From the NCBI GenBank assembly GCA_964017045.1, contig OZ024802.1, forward strand, positions 26,724,293-26,788,292: 64,000 nucleotides of DNA. Reading direction: 5' to 3'. How positions within the stretch are numbered: the stretch's first letter is position 1; each line of letters opens with the position of its first letter. The notes below the pieces were generated by a model. That model was not told the DNA's origin and did not search any database. It saw only the letters and a program-made list of their open reading frames with translations. Of the stretch, positions 11,541 through 23,500 are shown piece by piece. A program made the translations under genes and the position numbers. This stretch comes from Omphiscola glabra. Its lineage: Eukaryota; Mollusca; Gastropoda; Lymnaeidae.

Positions 11541-13514
11541 AATAATAATAATATATATATATATATATATAACAAGTAGGCCTATATAAAATATATAAAA
11601 CCGGGGTCTTGAACAAAAGGGACTCGTAAGGTGTGCAGACTGCAAAAAGTTGTGCACCTTTCCCTAAACCGTTTTAAAATAGATTGTGCCCAGTCTTGTA
11701 CATACATTTGTTAGTTTCTATATAAGGCACATCATTTGTATGGTCTTGTTCTTAGAATGTGCATAACAAACTCCGATGGGGTTGGAGTGGATATGTATCC
11801 AGTATGCTATTTCTTTTATTGCTGTGAATTTTCCATAGTCACATTAAAAGAATATAAAGACTGCTTAGTTCGAAAATGAATTAAATGTATCATCTAAGGG
11901 GGTTGGCATATGGTATGTGCTTGGCAATCAACTCGTGTAGACAATTTGAATATTGCTTCTAAATTTGCTCTCTATGGGTTTGCACATTGATACAAATTGT
12001 AGAATTCTTATTTCATCACCACAGAATATAAGAACACAAAGTATTTCAAATGCAATTTAACAACATTCACAATTTTTTTTAAAATTAAGAAACATAAAAA
12101 AAAAAAAATTCATCGCAATATTATCATAGCAATAAATGTCTAGCATTGTCTGAGCAAAAAGAAAACTGTTACGCAGCTCTCTACTCTCTGTATTATTTTT
12201 ATCCCCTTAATTCTTACAATAAAATGATGTGACAATACAAAAAAAATGGCTGATCCAGACAATCAAAATGAATAATACAAAAAAAAGATGTGAAAAATGA
12301 CTGATAGACAAGATGAAAATGAACTACATAAACAAAATGTACAAAATGGCTGATCCACACAATGAAAATGAAATATATATACAAAAATTTTTTTTTACAA
12401 AAAGGCTTATTCACAAAATTAAAATGGACTATATAGAAAAAGACATGCTAATGGCTGATCTGCTTCATGAAAATAAACCATATACAAATTAATTTAAAAA
12501 TGTTTCTAACAATTCCTATAAAGTTAAATGCAATTAGCATAGTCAAGTTTAATATTATAGAGATTATTTGGACAAATCATTGTTTTCTCTTAATTTTTAA
12601 TATAAATCTTTGAACCTCATTCATAATTAATTACAGTGAATCTTAAAAATCTGATGTCTTCATCTCTTTTAATGGGGAATTCTAGTTTTTTCAAAATCTT
12701 TCCCAGTGAGTGATGATAATGCTTAAATTTAGTGCTAATAAATGTCCTTGCTCCCTCCCCTCCCCTTCTACAGATCAAACTGACTGAGAGAAACACACCC
12801 CACATTCTGTTAAGATCATTTGGCATGTCAGTAATCACAGAAAAGACAAGACCACATTAAATTATGCAGGTCTTTTCATCTAGTCATTATTTTAGGTCAA
12901 CTTTAACATAATGGTCATATTTTGTATTTCATCAAGAAGGTAAACTTCCTAAAAGTAATCGCTTATCTGCTTAAAGTGTCCATCCCACTCAGCTTGGACC
13001 CAGACAAATCTTCATTGAAAGGCAATTTAAAACTTGTGACAGTGCCAACATAATGTCATTTCATCTCTGTATCTGTTTATAATGGTAAGATGAAATCACA
13101 CTTAATTCAAGCTTGGTTGATGGACAAAATACCGGTAATATTTTAAAAAAAAATTTCAAACAAAATCTAATTACACCTTTGTTTTCATGGTAATATGTAA
13201 TCATACTAAATAAACATTTATTTGATTCAGTGAGTGAGATCATTTAATAAAATTTTTTTTTTTAAATGTTAAATTAATTTTAAAATGGCAGGGCTTTCTC
13301 CAGTATGTAGTGCTGAGTAACTGCAACAATGAATCAACTAATAAGTGCCAAGTATTTTGTGTCTGATTAAAATTAGATTTAAGACAATTTCTATAAGTAC
13401 AACATTAGCGCTGTAGAAATTTAAATATTCAAATTATGCTATTTTCTGTAGTGTGTTTTCATTAATTTCTAGACATGTAGTAAATACAGCCAAATCTCAA
13501 GAAACATGTTCCAT
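11541..13514. other. Intergenic, AT-rich, with a degenerate tandem repeat
   Basis: Around 12230-12490 a loose unit of about 55-60 bp ('aaatggctgatccacacaatgaaaatgaa.tatata') recurs about five times with much divergence. An AT dinucleotide run lies at about 11549-11572. The zinc-finger gene's transcript may end at 13515. I see no gene in the rest. Confidence 0.45.
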
Positions 13515-13520
13515 TTTATT
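13515..13520 (-). terminator. Poly(A) signal candidate for the zinc-finger gene
   Basis: TTTATT on the plus strand is AATAAA on the minus strand. It lies about 29 bp after the stop codon of the zinc-finger gene. If used, the 3' UTR would be unusually short. Confidence 0.45.
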
Positions 13521-13548
13521 GTTTGTCCCCTATATGTAATCTAGTGTG

Positions 13549-15465
13549 TCAAACTATTTTAGGGAAACTTGGAAATGCATCAGAACAAATGTCACATTTA
13601 TAGAGTTTCTTTCCAGTATGTCTTCTCGTGTGTTTATTTAAATTTGTTCTAAGAGCAAATTCAGCAGAACAACTGTCACATTTATAGGGTTTCTCTCCAG
13701 TGTGTCTTCTTTTGTGTCGAGTTAAATTTGATTTAAGAGCAAATGCAGCAGAACAAATGTCACATTTATAGGGTTTCTCTCCTGTATGAGTTCTTGTGTG
13801 ATTATTTAAATCTGATCTATAAGTAAATGCGGTAGAACAAATGTCACATTTATAGGGTTTCTCTCCTGTATGAGTTCTTGTGTGTCTAGCACTTTCAGAT
13901 TTAGTAGCGAATGCAGCACAACAAATGTCACATTTATAGGGTTTCTCTCCAGTATGTCTTCTTTTGTGTTCAGTTAAATTTGATCTAAAACTAAATGTGA
14001 TAGAACAAATGTCACATTTATAGGGTTTCTCTCCAGTATGAGTTCTTGTGTGATTAGCTCTTTCATATTTAGTAGCAAATGCAGCAGAACAAATGTCACA
14101 TTTATAGGGTTTCTCTCCAGTATGTCTTCTTTTGTGTTCAGTTAAAATTGATTTAACATCAAATGCAGCAGAACAAATATCACATTTATAGGGTTTCTCT
14201 TCTGTATGAGTTCTTGTGTGATTAGATCTTTCATATTTAGTATCAAATGCAGCAGAACAAATGTCACATTTATAGTGTTTCTCTCCAGTATGTCTTCTTT
14301 TGTGTTGAGTTAAAATTGATTTAACAGCAAATGCAGCAGAACAAATATAACATTTATAGGGTTTCTCTTCTGTATGAGTTCTTGTGTGATTAGCTCTTTC
14401 ATATTTAGTATCAAATTCAGCAGAACAAATGTCACATTTATAGGGTTTCTCTCCTGTATGTCTTCTTTTGTGTTGACTTAAAATTGATTTAACAGCAAAT
14501 GCAGCACAACAAATATCACATTTATAGGGTTTCTCTCCAGTATGTCTTCTTTTGTGTCGAGTTAAATTTGATTTAACAGCAAATGCAGCACAACAAATAT
14601 CACATTTATAGGGTTTCTCTCCTGTATGACTTCTTGTGTGAATAGCACTTTGAGATTTAGTAGCAAATGCAGCAGAACAAATGTCACATTTATAGGGTTT
14701 CTCTCCTGTATATCTTCTTTTGTGTTGAGCTATACCAGAGTGAGAAACAAATACATCAGAAGAAATTTCACATTTGTAAGGCTTGTCTATAGAATGTTGT
14801 CTCATGTGCAGAGCTAACTTTTCACTTTCAGATTTAGTTCTGTAACAAAGTTTACATTTATAAGACATTGTTTCATCACATGTTATTTTGGGTACCAAAA
14901 CATGCAAAATGTCATCAAAAACTGAATTACAAGTGTGACATTTATATTTTCTTCTCCCATTATTCAGTGCTTCAGAGACAGCTACATGTGACTGTCCATG
15001 TCCCGGGTTTGATAAGGTAACGTTTTCTGTAACATGTTGCTGATTTAATGTTCTCTCGAGTTTATTACAACAAGTTAAGGAAAATGTCTCTTGACCACAG
15101 GCCAGCTCATCTTCAGTTAGCTTTTCTGAGATATTTGTTGAAACACATTTAGCAAACAATATCAAATTTGAACTTGTTTCAAAAGTCGGATCTCCACAAA
15201 GTCCTGTCTCCAGTTTAATTTTTGTTTTGACTTGGTTAATATCATTATATATTTCTTTCTTCAGAAGCTTATTAAAGTCAGAATCTCCCTCTGTCACACT
15301 GACTAAACAGTTGCAATCTGTTTCTTGCCTTGGGTTAACATCATTATTTATTTCTTTCTTTAGAAGCTTATGAAAGTCAAAACCGTTGTCTATCTGTGTC
15401 TTTGGTATAACATCTTTTTTCTTTATAATTAGGCTGGGAATACATTTAAAGTCAATTTTTTCCAT
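13549..15465 (-). CDS. C2H2 zinc-finger protein, poly-finger transcription factor type
   Basis: The frame from ATG at 15465 gives 638 residues; the frame is open to 15480 but codon 15480 is TTG. Residues 1-170 are non-finger and contain a duplicated block (FHKLLKKEINNDVN / FNKLLKKEIYNDIN). Then come a degenerate finger, a good one (202-229), one lacking the second Cys and the last His (230-257), and 13 consecutive canonical 28-residue fingers (258-621) with TGEKP linkers. A last finger is cut off after YKCDICSDAF by the TGA at 13549. No KRAB, BTB or SCAN domain is seen. Fingers 6-11 (14023-14526) are three copies of a two-finger unit. A nuclear DNA-binding regulator is inferred from the family. 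Upstream, an acceptor at about 15584 opens another frame that runs into this exon and would join it if a run of six A near 15460 were one shorter, so the annotated start may not be the true one. Confidence 0.85.
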   Translation of the reverse strand: MEKIDFKCIPSLIIKKKDVIPKTQIDNGFDFHKLLKKEINNDVNPRQETDCNCLVSVTEGDSDFNKLLKKEIYNDINQVKTKIKLETGLCGDPTFETSSNLILFAKCVSTNISEKLTEDELACGQETFSLTCCNKLERTLNQQHVTENVTLSNPGHGQSHVAVSEALNNGRRKYKCHTCNSVFDDILHVLVPKITCDETMSYKCKLCYRTKSESEKLALHMRQHSIDKPYKCEISSDVFVSHSGIAQHKRRYTGEKPYKCDICSAAFATKSQSAIHTRSHTGEKPYKCDICCAAFAVKSNLTRHKRRHTGEKPYKCDICCAAFAVKSILSQHKRRHTGEKPYKCDICSAEFDTKYERANHTRTHTEEKPYKCYICSAAFAVKSILTQHKRRHTGEKHYKCDICSAAFDTKYERSNHTRTHTEEKPYKCDICSAAFDVKSILTEHKRRHTGEKPYKCDICSAAFATKYERANHTRTHTGEKPYKCDICSITFSFRSNLTEHKRRHTGEKPYKCDICCAAFATKSESARHTRTHTGEKPYKCDICSTAFTYRSDLNNHTRTHTGEKPYKCDICSAAFALKSNLTRHKRRHTGEKPYKCDSCSAEFALRTNLNKHTRRHTGKKLYKCDICSDAFPSFPKIV

Positions 15466-15903
15466 GGTCAAGAACTTCAAGGTACCAAACTGTGAAATCT
15501 TTTAAATCTGATCTGTGTTCATCTACTTGTTCTTTCTTTAAGTCGCAGCACATACCATTGGCAATCTTGACAATATAAAAACATCTGAAAAATATAAACA
15601 TTTTAATTTTAAAAATTTGAATTTCCATTTTTTATCACAAAAAATGTTCTGTATATGGTTATCAGCAATTGTACAGCTTATTCATTCACTACTTACATCA
15701 TTACTGAGCACACATAAATTTTTTTAACTAATTAAGATAAAAACGAATTCATTTTTTGTTAATAAACTGACTTTTGCCTAAATTCGGCACATTTTTAACG
15801 TCATTATTTTGAAATTATTATTAATATGAAATACACTTTTTCAATTTAATACAATAAATTGAAACTAACTCATCTACTCTGATTGATATTGGATACAATC
15901 TAA

Positions 15904-17090
15904 TGGTAAATTTCGAGAGATGGGTCCGCGTTTTTTACAATGGCCGCCATCTAGGTTGCCCCGACCCGTGAACTTTTACGTGTTCACGGGTCGGGACAAC
16001 CAAGATGGCGGCCGTGGAAAAATAAAATAACTCATGTTTTTGCTAAAATTACGAATACAAAATTTGGCTGATGTCTAGTTGTGTGTCCGTGATGTCATTT
16101 TCGTGGATTCACTCCCCTTATTTTTGTTTATTAGAGTTACATTTTCATTAATATGACGGTGGCAAATATTGGTTGATTAAGTATAATTTTTAAAATTTCA
16201 TTGGTTGGCCTATTAAATATGTTAATGAGCTCCGCCAATTTATGAGATGTCTTTAGAAGTTGACCAGACTATGCTTCATTAATTTTTTAATATTCTTTTC
16301 GTTGGAACCTGAAATAAAGTGTGTAAAAGTGTATTCCATGAAAATGTAAGTTGGAAGTTCATTACTTCTTTATTTTATAATTAATTTTGGCCACTTTTCT
16401 TTGTTTTTTTTTAAATTTTCCTACTTTACAGGGTCAAAACCCAGCGCCACGTTATGCTAAGGAGTGTGTCAAAACGCTGGTTCCGATAGGGTCAAAACCC
16501 TGGTTAGGGAGAGGGTCAAAACCCTGTTAGGGAGAGGGTCAAAACCCTGTTAGGGAGAGGGTCAAAACCCTGTTAGGGAGAGGGTCAAAACCCTGTTAGG
16601 AAGAGGGTCAAAACCCTGGTTAGGGAGAGGGTCAAAACCCTGGTTAGGGAGAGGGTCAAAACCGGGTTAGGGAGGAATTTAGGGTTCAGGTTAGGGTGAG
16701 GGATAGATTTAAATTTAGATAATTTTTTCATTTTTAAAAACATTTTATTCGTAATTTTAGCAAAAACATGAATTATTTTATTTTTCCATGGCCGCCATCT
16801 TGTTGTCCCGACCCGTGAACACGTAAAAGTTCGCGGGTCGGGGCAACCAAGATGGCGGCCATCGTAAAAAACGCGGACCCATCTCTCGAAATTTACCGAC
16901 ATCTCATAAAATGGCGGAGCTCATTAACATATTTAATAGGCCAACCAATGAAATTTTAAAAATTATAATTAAGTTTAATCAACCAATAAATATTTGCCAC
17001 CGTCATATTAATGAAAATGTAACTGTAATATAAAAAAATAAGGGGAGTGAATCCACGCAAATGACGTCACGGACACACAACTAGACAGCC
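15904..17090. repeat. Inverted, permuted repeat pair with GC-rich hairpins
   Basis: Block B (15904-16060, starting ggtaaatttcgagagatggg) and block A (16070-16250, from tgtctagttgtgtgtccg to gagctccgcca) both recur as reverse complements at 16745-16899 and 16900-17090. Their order along the plus strand is B, A, then rcB, rcA. A simple palindrome would give rcA, rcB, so the second pair is permuted. Each B holds a near-perfect hairpin (15942-16013 and 16790-16860) with arms of about 32 bp around ggccgccatctnggttg and gacccgtgaac. There is no transposase. The 105-codon frame in the right copy is not a gene. Confidence 0.75.
16430..16690. repeat. 24-bp tandem repeat with telomere-like GGTTAGGG units
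   Basis: About eight copies of agggtcaaaaccctgttagg plus 'gag', with single-base variation, lie between the two arms of the inverted repeat. Each unit is partly self-complementary (agggtcaaaaccct). Isolated relatives of the unit occur at 897-950. The resemblance to TTAGGG is partial, so it is not a true telomere tract. Confidence 0.8.
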
Positions 17091-17379
17091 GAATATATTC
17101 AAACACTCTTGTCTTGTAGCGGACAATTTATCTCTTGGCCGATTCACGATTCGTCAAGGGCCGTTTTGACGTGACACGCAGTACACTGTACCATGTTTTA
17201 ATGTATTTCCAAATTTATAGATATTCTTTAATCATTATATATTTTTAAAATTACAAACGGAGAAGACAAGAAATATCTACTAACGAATTTGGTAATTGCA
17301 TACATTGGACTCATTGGTTACAACTGAAATGATATTGTCATTACTATACTTACTTTAGAAAGTTTATTAAATCTTTTGT

Positions 17380-17514
17380 CATCAGAAATAAATAATTTGA
17401 AAAGGTTTTATACCCAATAGAAATCTTTGATAAAGAGCAAAATAATTTTATGCGGTCCTTTTTTTCTTGCAACCAATGAAATTACACATAGTATCATCTT
17501 CATTTGTTGTCAAA
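17380..17514 (+). promoter_or_regulatory. Likely promoter and 5' UTR of PPP1R2
   Basis: A CCAAT box lies at 17473-17477, 38 bp before the start codon. The start context tcaaaATGG has A at -3 and G at +4. No TATA box at the expected distance is certain. The transcription start is not defined by sequence alone. Confidence 0.4.
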
Positions 17515-20500
17515 ATGGCTTCAACTTCTCAGAAGCCGAAAAAGGGCATTTTAAAACACTCAGGAAGTATCGATCACAGGTACATGAAGCTATTGTATTT
17601 TATTCTTTAGCTTAATAAAAAAAATTAATCCACTAGTTTGATTTTAATATGTAGTTAGAAGCCAGATATTTATTCAGAAGGTTTCGGGAAAATGAGCATC
17701 AAGATCCTAGGTACCAGTACTCCAGGCAGTGAAGTGCCAGAAGTAGAAGGCAGGTGTGATTTTCGGACACTCCCTGATGTCTGATGATTTATGAATTGGC
17801 GTTTTATGTGGACCGTTTTCTATGAGTTCTACTTCTAGTCAATTTAAACATTATGTATGTGGTAATCTTGCAGTTCAGGTGCGTATAGTATATTATTTCT
17901 CATCGAATTTTGTAGTATTGTCACACCTTTTTAACGCATGTAAGCTTACACTTATAACACTTACATGTATTCTTCATTAAATTAAATGCAGGCAGTGATA
18001 GTTAACTAATGCTGAATTATACAGCGCTTATTTTCGTTTTATTTTATTTCTAAAGAGTCTTTCATAGCTTTATTTGTTTTGAAATTTTCACCCGTTCACC
18101 CTGTTACTGTTGCCAGATTTTTGATCACCTATCAGTTGGTAGGCTAAACAAAATTTTCAAGCTGTAGGCATGTTCACAAAGAAAGAATGAAATGGGGGAG
18201 GGTTGGGGGGGGGGGGGGGCTGAACTTAGTTAGATGTTCCATTATTTTATATTTATAGGTACCCGTTATTTTTATATGGGGTGTATAAATATTATTGCAA
18301 TCTGGCATGTAGGGTGAACTTTAAAAAAAACGAAGAAAATGGAGAGATCGTTTACGCTACCGGCTATGTACCAATGGGGGCCGTAAAAATCAATAAAAAT
18401 AAAAGTTAGTGCTGTACAACTTAGTGTAGTGTTAACTAATACTGTCTGAAATAAATTTTATAAAGATTACACGTTAGTTTACAGGCGATAATACAAAATT
18501 GGATCATAAATAATATACGCACCTGAACTGCAACATTAATTACATTACCATGTATGTATCAATTCTTAATAAAATTTAGTTTTTGGATACTATACGATGA
18601 CACACAAATAGTGAAATGAGATTCAAATTCAGGTAGAATGAAGTGGCTAGGGCTAGCCACTTCTGGCAAAAAATTTGTACAGGAAATGGGCGTCGGCGCA
18701 GGAGTATCCGAGTTTTTCATTTTTGGTCATCAGTGATTTTTTATTAACGAAAGAACTATTTTGAGATAAAATTGTGGTATGCTGCCACATATTCACATTA
18801 AGGGACATCTTGACCTAGATTCCAACAAATTGTTTTGCCGGCTAATGCTGAGAATTGGTGCCATATAAGGCATCTTTCCCTCAAAATTTCTTTATGAAAT
18901 TCAAAGACTAGGTCTTTCATATTAAAACTTGAAAGGCATTGTATAGTGATGTATATGTGTACCAATTCACATTGACGTTTGTTACGCTTGTCCCAGTAAC
19001 CTGCATTTACATAAGGCGATAAGGTCGCTCAGCCTATTTTCGATAAGATGTGGGCCACGCCCCCTTTTTAATGGCAGAAGATGCATATACATAGGAAATA
19101 TTTAATTATTACCACTATTTACATCAAAATATTTGATAACTTGTGTTTGAGAATGAACCTAGAAGTAATTTAATGTGTTTTAATTTGAGGTTTAAAAACC
19201 CGGTAGAGTCCATTTTATATATGATCATAATTTGCTGTGTGCAAAACGTTGTAATTTGCAGCCATTCACAGTCACTTGCATAATGGCTGTGCCGTAGTAC
19301 TATCTCAGAGTTTCATTCATAAACGTTTGCCATGTGCAAAAAATATTAAATTAATGGTCAGGGAAAGCTTTAATTAATTAGTAATGTGCAAAAGTTGAAA
19401 GTTCAAAATAAGTATTCCCTAAATGATATTTTATTAATGAGAGGATGTGTTGCCTTATATAAACTATATACCCCATTTTACTGACTATAAGACAATACAG
19501 ACTATAAGGCGCACCTTAATTCTTAAGCACTTTTAAAAAACATAAAATTTTATTAATTTGGAGTATAAGACATACCTGAATTTTGGAGGCAATTTTTCGA
19601 AGAAAAAGGGCATCTAATAGTCTGTAAAATACGGTATTCACTGCACGTGACACAATCAGCGGAATGAGGTCAAAAAATGTGTAGGCTTCCTTTGTAGTGT
19701 AGAAAATACCAAACGAACTTTAAAAATTAGTAGCTCAAAGTGTACTAAAGGTAAAAAGTTGATTCTGGTTTAATTTTTTTTATTTGAAATGTGCTCTAAA
19801 TAACTGTTTAAAAATTATTTTAAATTTTTTATTTTTTTCTGCTGAAGTACCTACGAGAACGTATGAAAAATTTAGGCTATTTAATATTAATTTATATTAA
19901 TATTATTAGGGACTTCCGTATCACCCGGAAACACCTGAAAAATGGATATTGTAATTTCATTGTCAAAATGCCGACCTCAACTTTTTAATTTACCTAGGGT
20001 ATCGTTGTTTGGCCTTTCATATATTTTTAGCAGAATATTACATTCTACATCGGCCAATTAAACTTAAAGCCGATATCTTGCTTGTTCTATTGATCATTTA
20101 ATTTTTCTTTTCGAGGCTAAAGCTTTGAAAATTGTAGTTAAAAATAGATAAACTTCACTGATCAATAACTTTTTTTTTAAAATGCGCTCCATTATATTAA
20201 AAGCCGCTCATTAAGTTTATAGTTTTATTTATAATATATCCGAAATTCATGAGTGTAGAACATAGGTAAGCATCACAAACCAAAATCAAAGAGGTAATTT
20301 TTTTAGGTTACCTAATTTGTCATCATGGCCACTGTACTTGACTGCTTATTATCAATAGAAGCCCCGGGGTGGTTAATAATTTATTAAAATGGTTATATAG
20401 AATATACTGGGAAATATAGCTATTAAAAAATCATTTTAAATAAATAAAAAAAATGTTTTTTAACATAAATAATAATTATTGGTTTATGCAATATCAGTTG

Positions 20501-23500
20501 TTATAATTTAAGGGCTGTTTGCCATGGACTTGGGATTGATAGCCATTTATTTGTCTTTGACTTAGAACTTAAAAAGGCTTAGTAAAATTATTATAATTAT
20601 TATAATAGTAAAAATCATATTAAAAATGATTTGGGAATGCGGTAAATAGCTTTTATTACAACTAATATATTTATATAATTTTGTTATTCATTACATGTGT
20701 GTATAAATATATCCTATAAACCATATAGCATAGGCCTAGCCCCAACCCAATTTATTATTTGTTGGGCCTATTATAATAAATTATATGTAATTAAATTTTA
20801 CGCTATCTAACCATATTTTAATGAATATAATGATTCTGAAGGCATAAACTAAGTAGAAAAAAAAATATTCACTTACCTTTGGCATTGAAACACCTATATT
20901 TAGTCACATATCACAATATTCCACAAGTGAATTATTATATAATTCTCAGTATTCTCATAGAAAAAACACTCTTTCTGCCACAATAAGCCAAGAATTATTA
21001 ATATATTACTAAAGAACAAACATAAAAACTTGTACTTACCTCAAGCAAATGACTAGAAATTATTTTAATTTTTATCAACCGCCAAAGTTGATTCTAGCAA
21101 TTCATGTTGATTTGTGAAACAACATGACTAACTTAAAATAAATGACATGCTAATTTTTTGTCATATTCATATGGGACTAAAATACATATATAGAAAACTA
21201 GCCGATATACCCGGCGTGGCCCGGGATTGCATTAGGACTCCGATCCCGGTGGCCTACAGATCCCGTTAGGATACTGTTCTCTTTGGGATCCCGTTTCATC
21301 TAGGGACCCTCCTTTCCAATGTTATCCCATTTCCTGATTTGGTCGTGACATAGATTTAGCTTTTTAAAGATATCGAACTTTCTGGAAAATTCTAGATTGG
21401 ATATTCTTAATTTTAAATCCACCGATATTTCAGTAGGGGCAGTGTATTGCTACCACGTTAGGCATATATCCATCAATTCCCATAGAAACTATAGTGTTGT
21501 CTAAGCCTATTGACAATTTATATAGCTTATATAAGGAAAAATGAAATGGGGCCCCCGGCCCCAGAGGAATGGATATTATGAGTTCAGTACCCTTCGGTAC
21601 ATAAATATGGATAATCAAGTGTACTTGTACTAAGTTTAGTCAAGATCCATCTATTCATATAGGAGAATTATATCTATTGATATTTATATAGCTTATATAA
21701 GGAAAAATGAAATGGGGCCCCGGCCCCAGAGGAATGGATATTATGAGTTCAGTACCCTTTAGTATTTGAGTATGGATAATCAAGTAAATGTGTACTAAGT
21801 TTGATCGATGTCCATCCATTCATGTAGGAGTATTAAGCCCATCTATATTTATATAGCTCATATAAGGAAAAACGAAATGGGGCCCCCGGCCCCAGAAGAA
21901 TGAATATTATGAGTTCAGTACCCTTAGGTATTTGAATATGGATAATCAAGTGTACGTGTACTAAGTTTGATCGATGTCCATCCATTCACGTAGGAGTATT
22001 TGTTTGTAATTTTTTTATATAGCTCATATAAGAAAAAAACGAATTTGGGGCCCCCGGCCCCAAACGATATGATCTTAAAAGTTCTCAACCCCTTAAGAGT
22101 TCCTTCTGGATAATGATGGATACATGTGCCAAGTTTGGTCAAGATCCATCAATCCGTGTAAAAGCCTTTGTGGAACAGACAAACCCACAAACAAATTTTC
22201 ACTTTTATATATATATATGATATGATATGATATGATATAAATAAAAAATATAATCGTTAATTTAACTAAATAAATCAAATAATCCCTGTATTATTTGCTT
22301 ATACTTATAAATGTTAAACAATTCCACAGAAAATCTTTAATTAATATGTAAAGAATATTATTATTTTGTGGAAATTTTTTAATTAAATACAAATATGTGT
22401 CAAGTCAGCATATTTTATACATTTCTTATAAACAAAATTATAGACATTAAAGAATTTTATTTGACATATTAACAATAACTAAACATAAAATTTGATGTTT
22501 TATTTAGTAAAACTCATATTTAACTATATTCTTTTTAAATATTTTATTTTTATCTCATTTTATTATAAAGTTATAGGCATAAAAGCAAAAGCAAAATACA
22601 GGTCACAAAGTGTGGTGGAAAACTCCATACTCCATAATAAAAAAAAAGTTGTTTTGAGGTCCTTACTAAAAAATTCAAAAAAATATTTACCACTTGAGCG
22701 AGAAATTTGATATTGGTGTTATTTTGTAATCTATTCTCCAGGCTCTATACAGTTGTAGTATTTTTATATTTTTAAAAATGTTTTGAAATGTTCATCAAAG
22801 AGCCTACAATAAAGAAACAATCTACAATTATATAGTTGATTCTAGTATTTAAGTTTTGTAATCATTGCAACAATATCAGTATGCTTTTTTTAAGTTCTAC
22901 TTTTCTACCATTGCCGGTAGTCAAAATCAAAATTTCAGATACAGCTATTATGCACAAAAATCATATGGGAAAGGGCTAAGGGCTGGCAGTTAGCTTTCCA
23001 ATGACACCAAGATTACCTTTCTATCAAATTATGTGGAGACCCTAACAAAGTAATGTTTAACACAATAAAACATACATTGCGTATAAATTTATTATTTTTT
23101 CTTCAATTAAAATGATCAGATGAGGATAAGGTTTTGTTAGTATTGACATTTGAATGTTTCAAAACCTATACTTTTAATAACTAAAGTAGCATAAATTATA
23201 TTCAATTAATGAAGCTATTGAAATACAATTTTGTACAGTAACAGATAGTGTCCATCTGAAATTAAAGGCATTGATTAATTATTATTTCCCATTTAAATAA
23301 TTTACCTCATTTTTAAAAAAAAATGACGAAAAGCTTCTGAGGCCAACATATTGGTAAAATTAAAAATGTCATTTTTTAACTAATAATAATAAAGCTTTTG
23401 TAATAAAAAAATTTCCACTGAAACAGATAATGTTCTGCTGAGATTAAAAACATTTTATTAATTATTATTTCCCATTAATATAATTTAGAGTCACATTTTT

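Noticed and set aside
16585..16902. 105-codon frame with repeated LTLSLTRV
   Set aside because: It spans the hairpin and the 24-bp tandem array and is repeat-derived.
17427..17615. 62-codon plus-strand frame across 17515
   Set aside because: It is a shadow of PPP1R2 exon 1, which is read in another frame.
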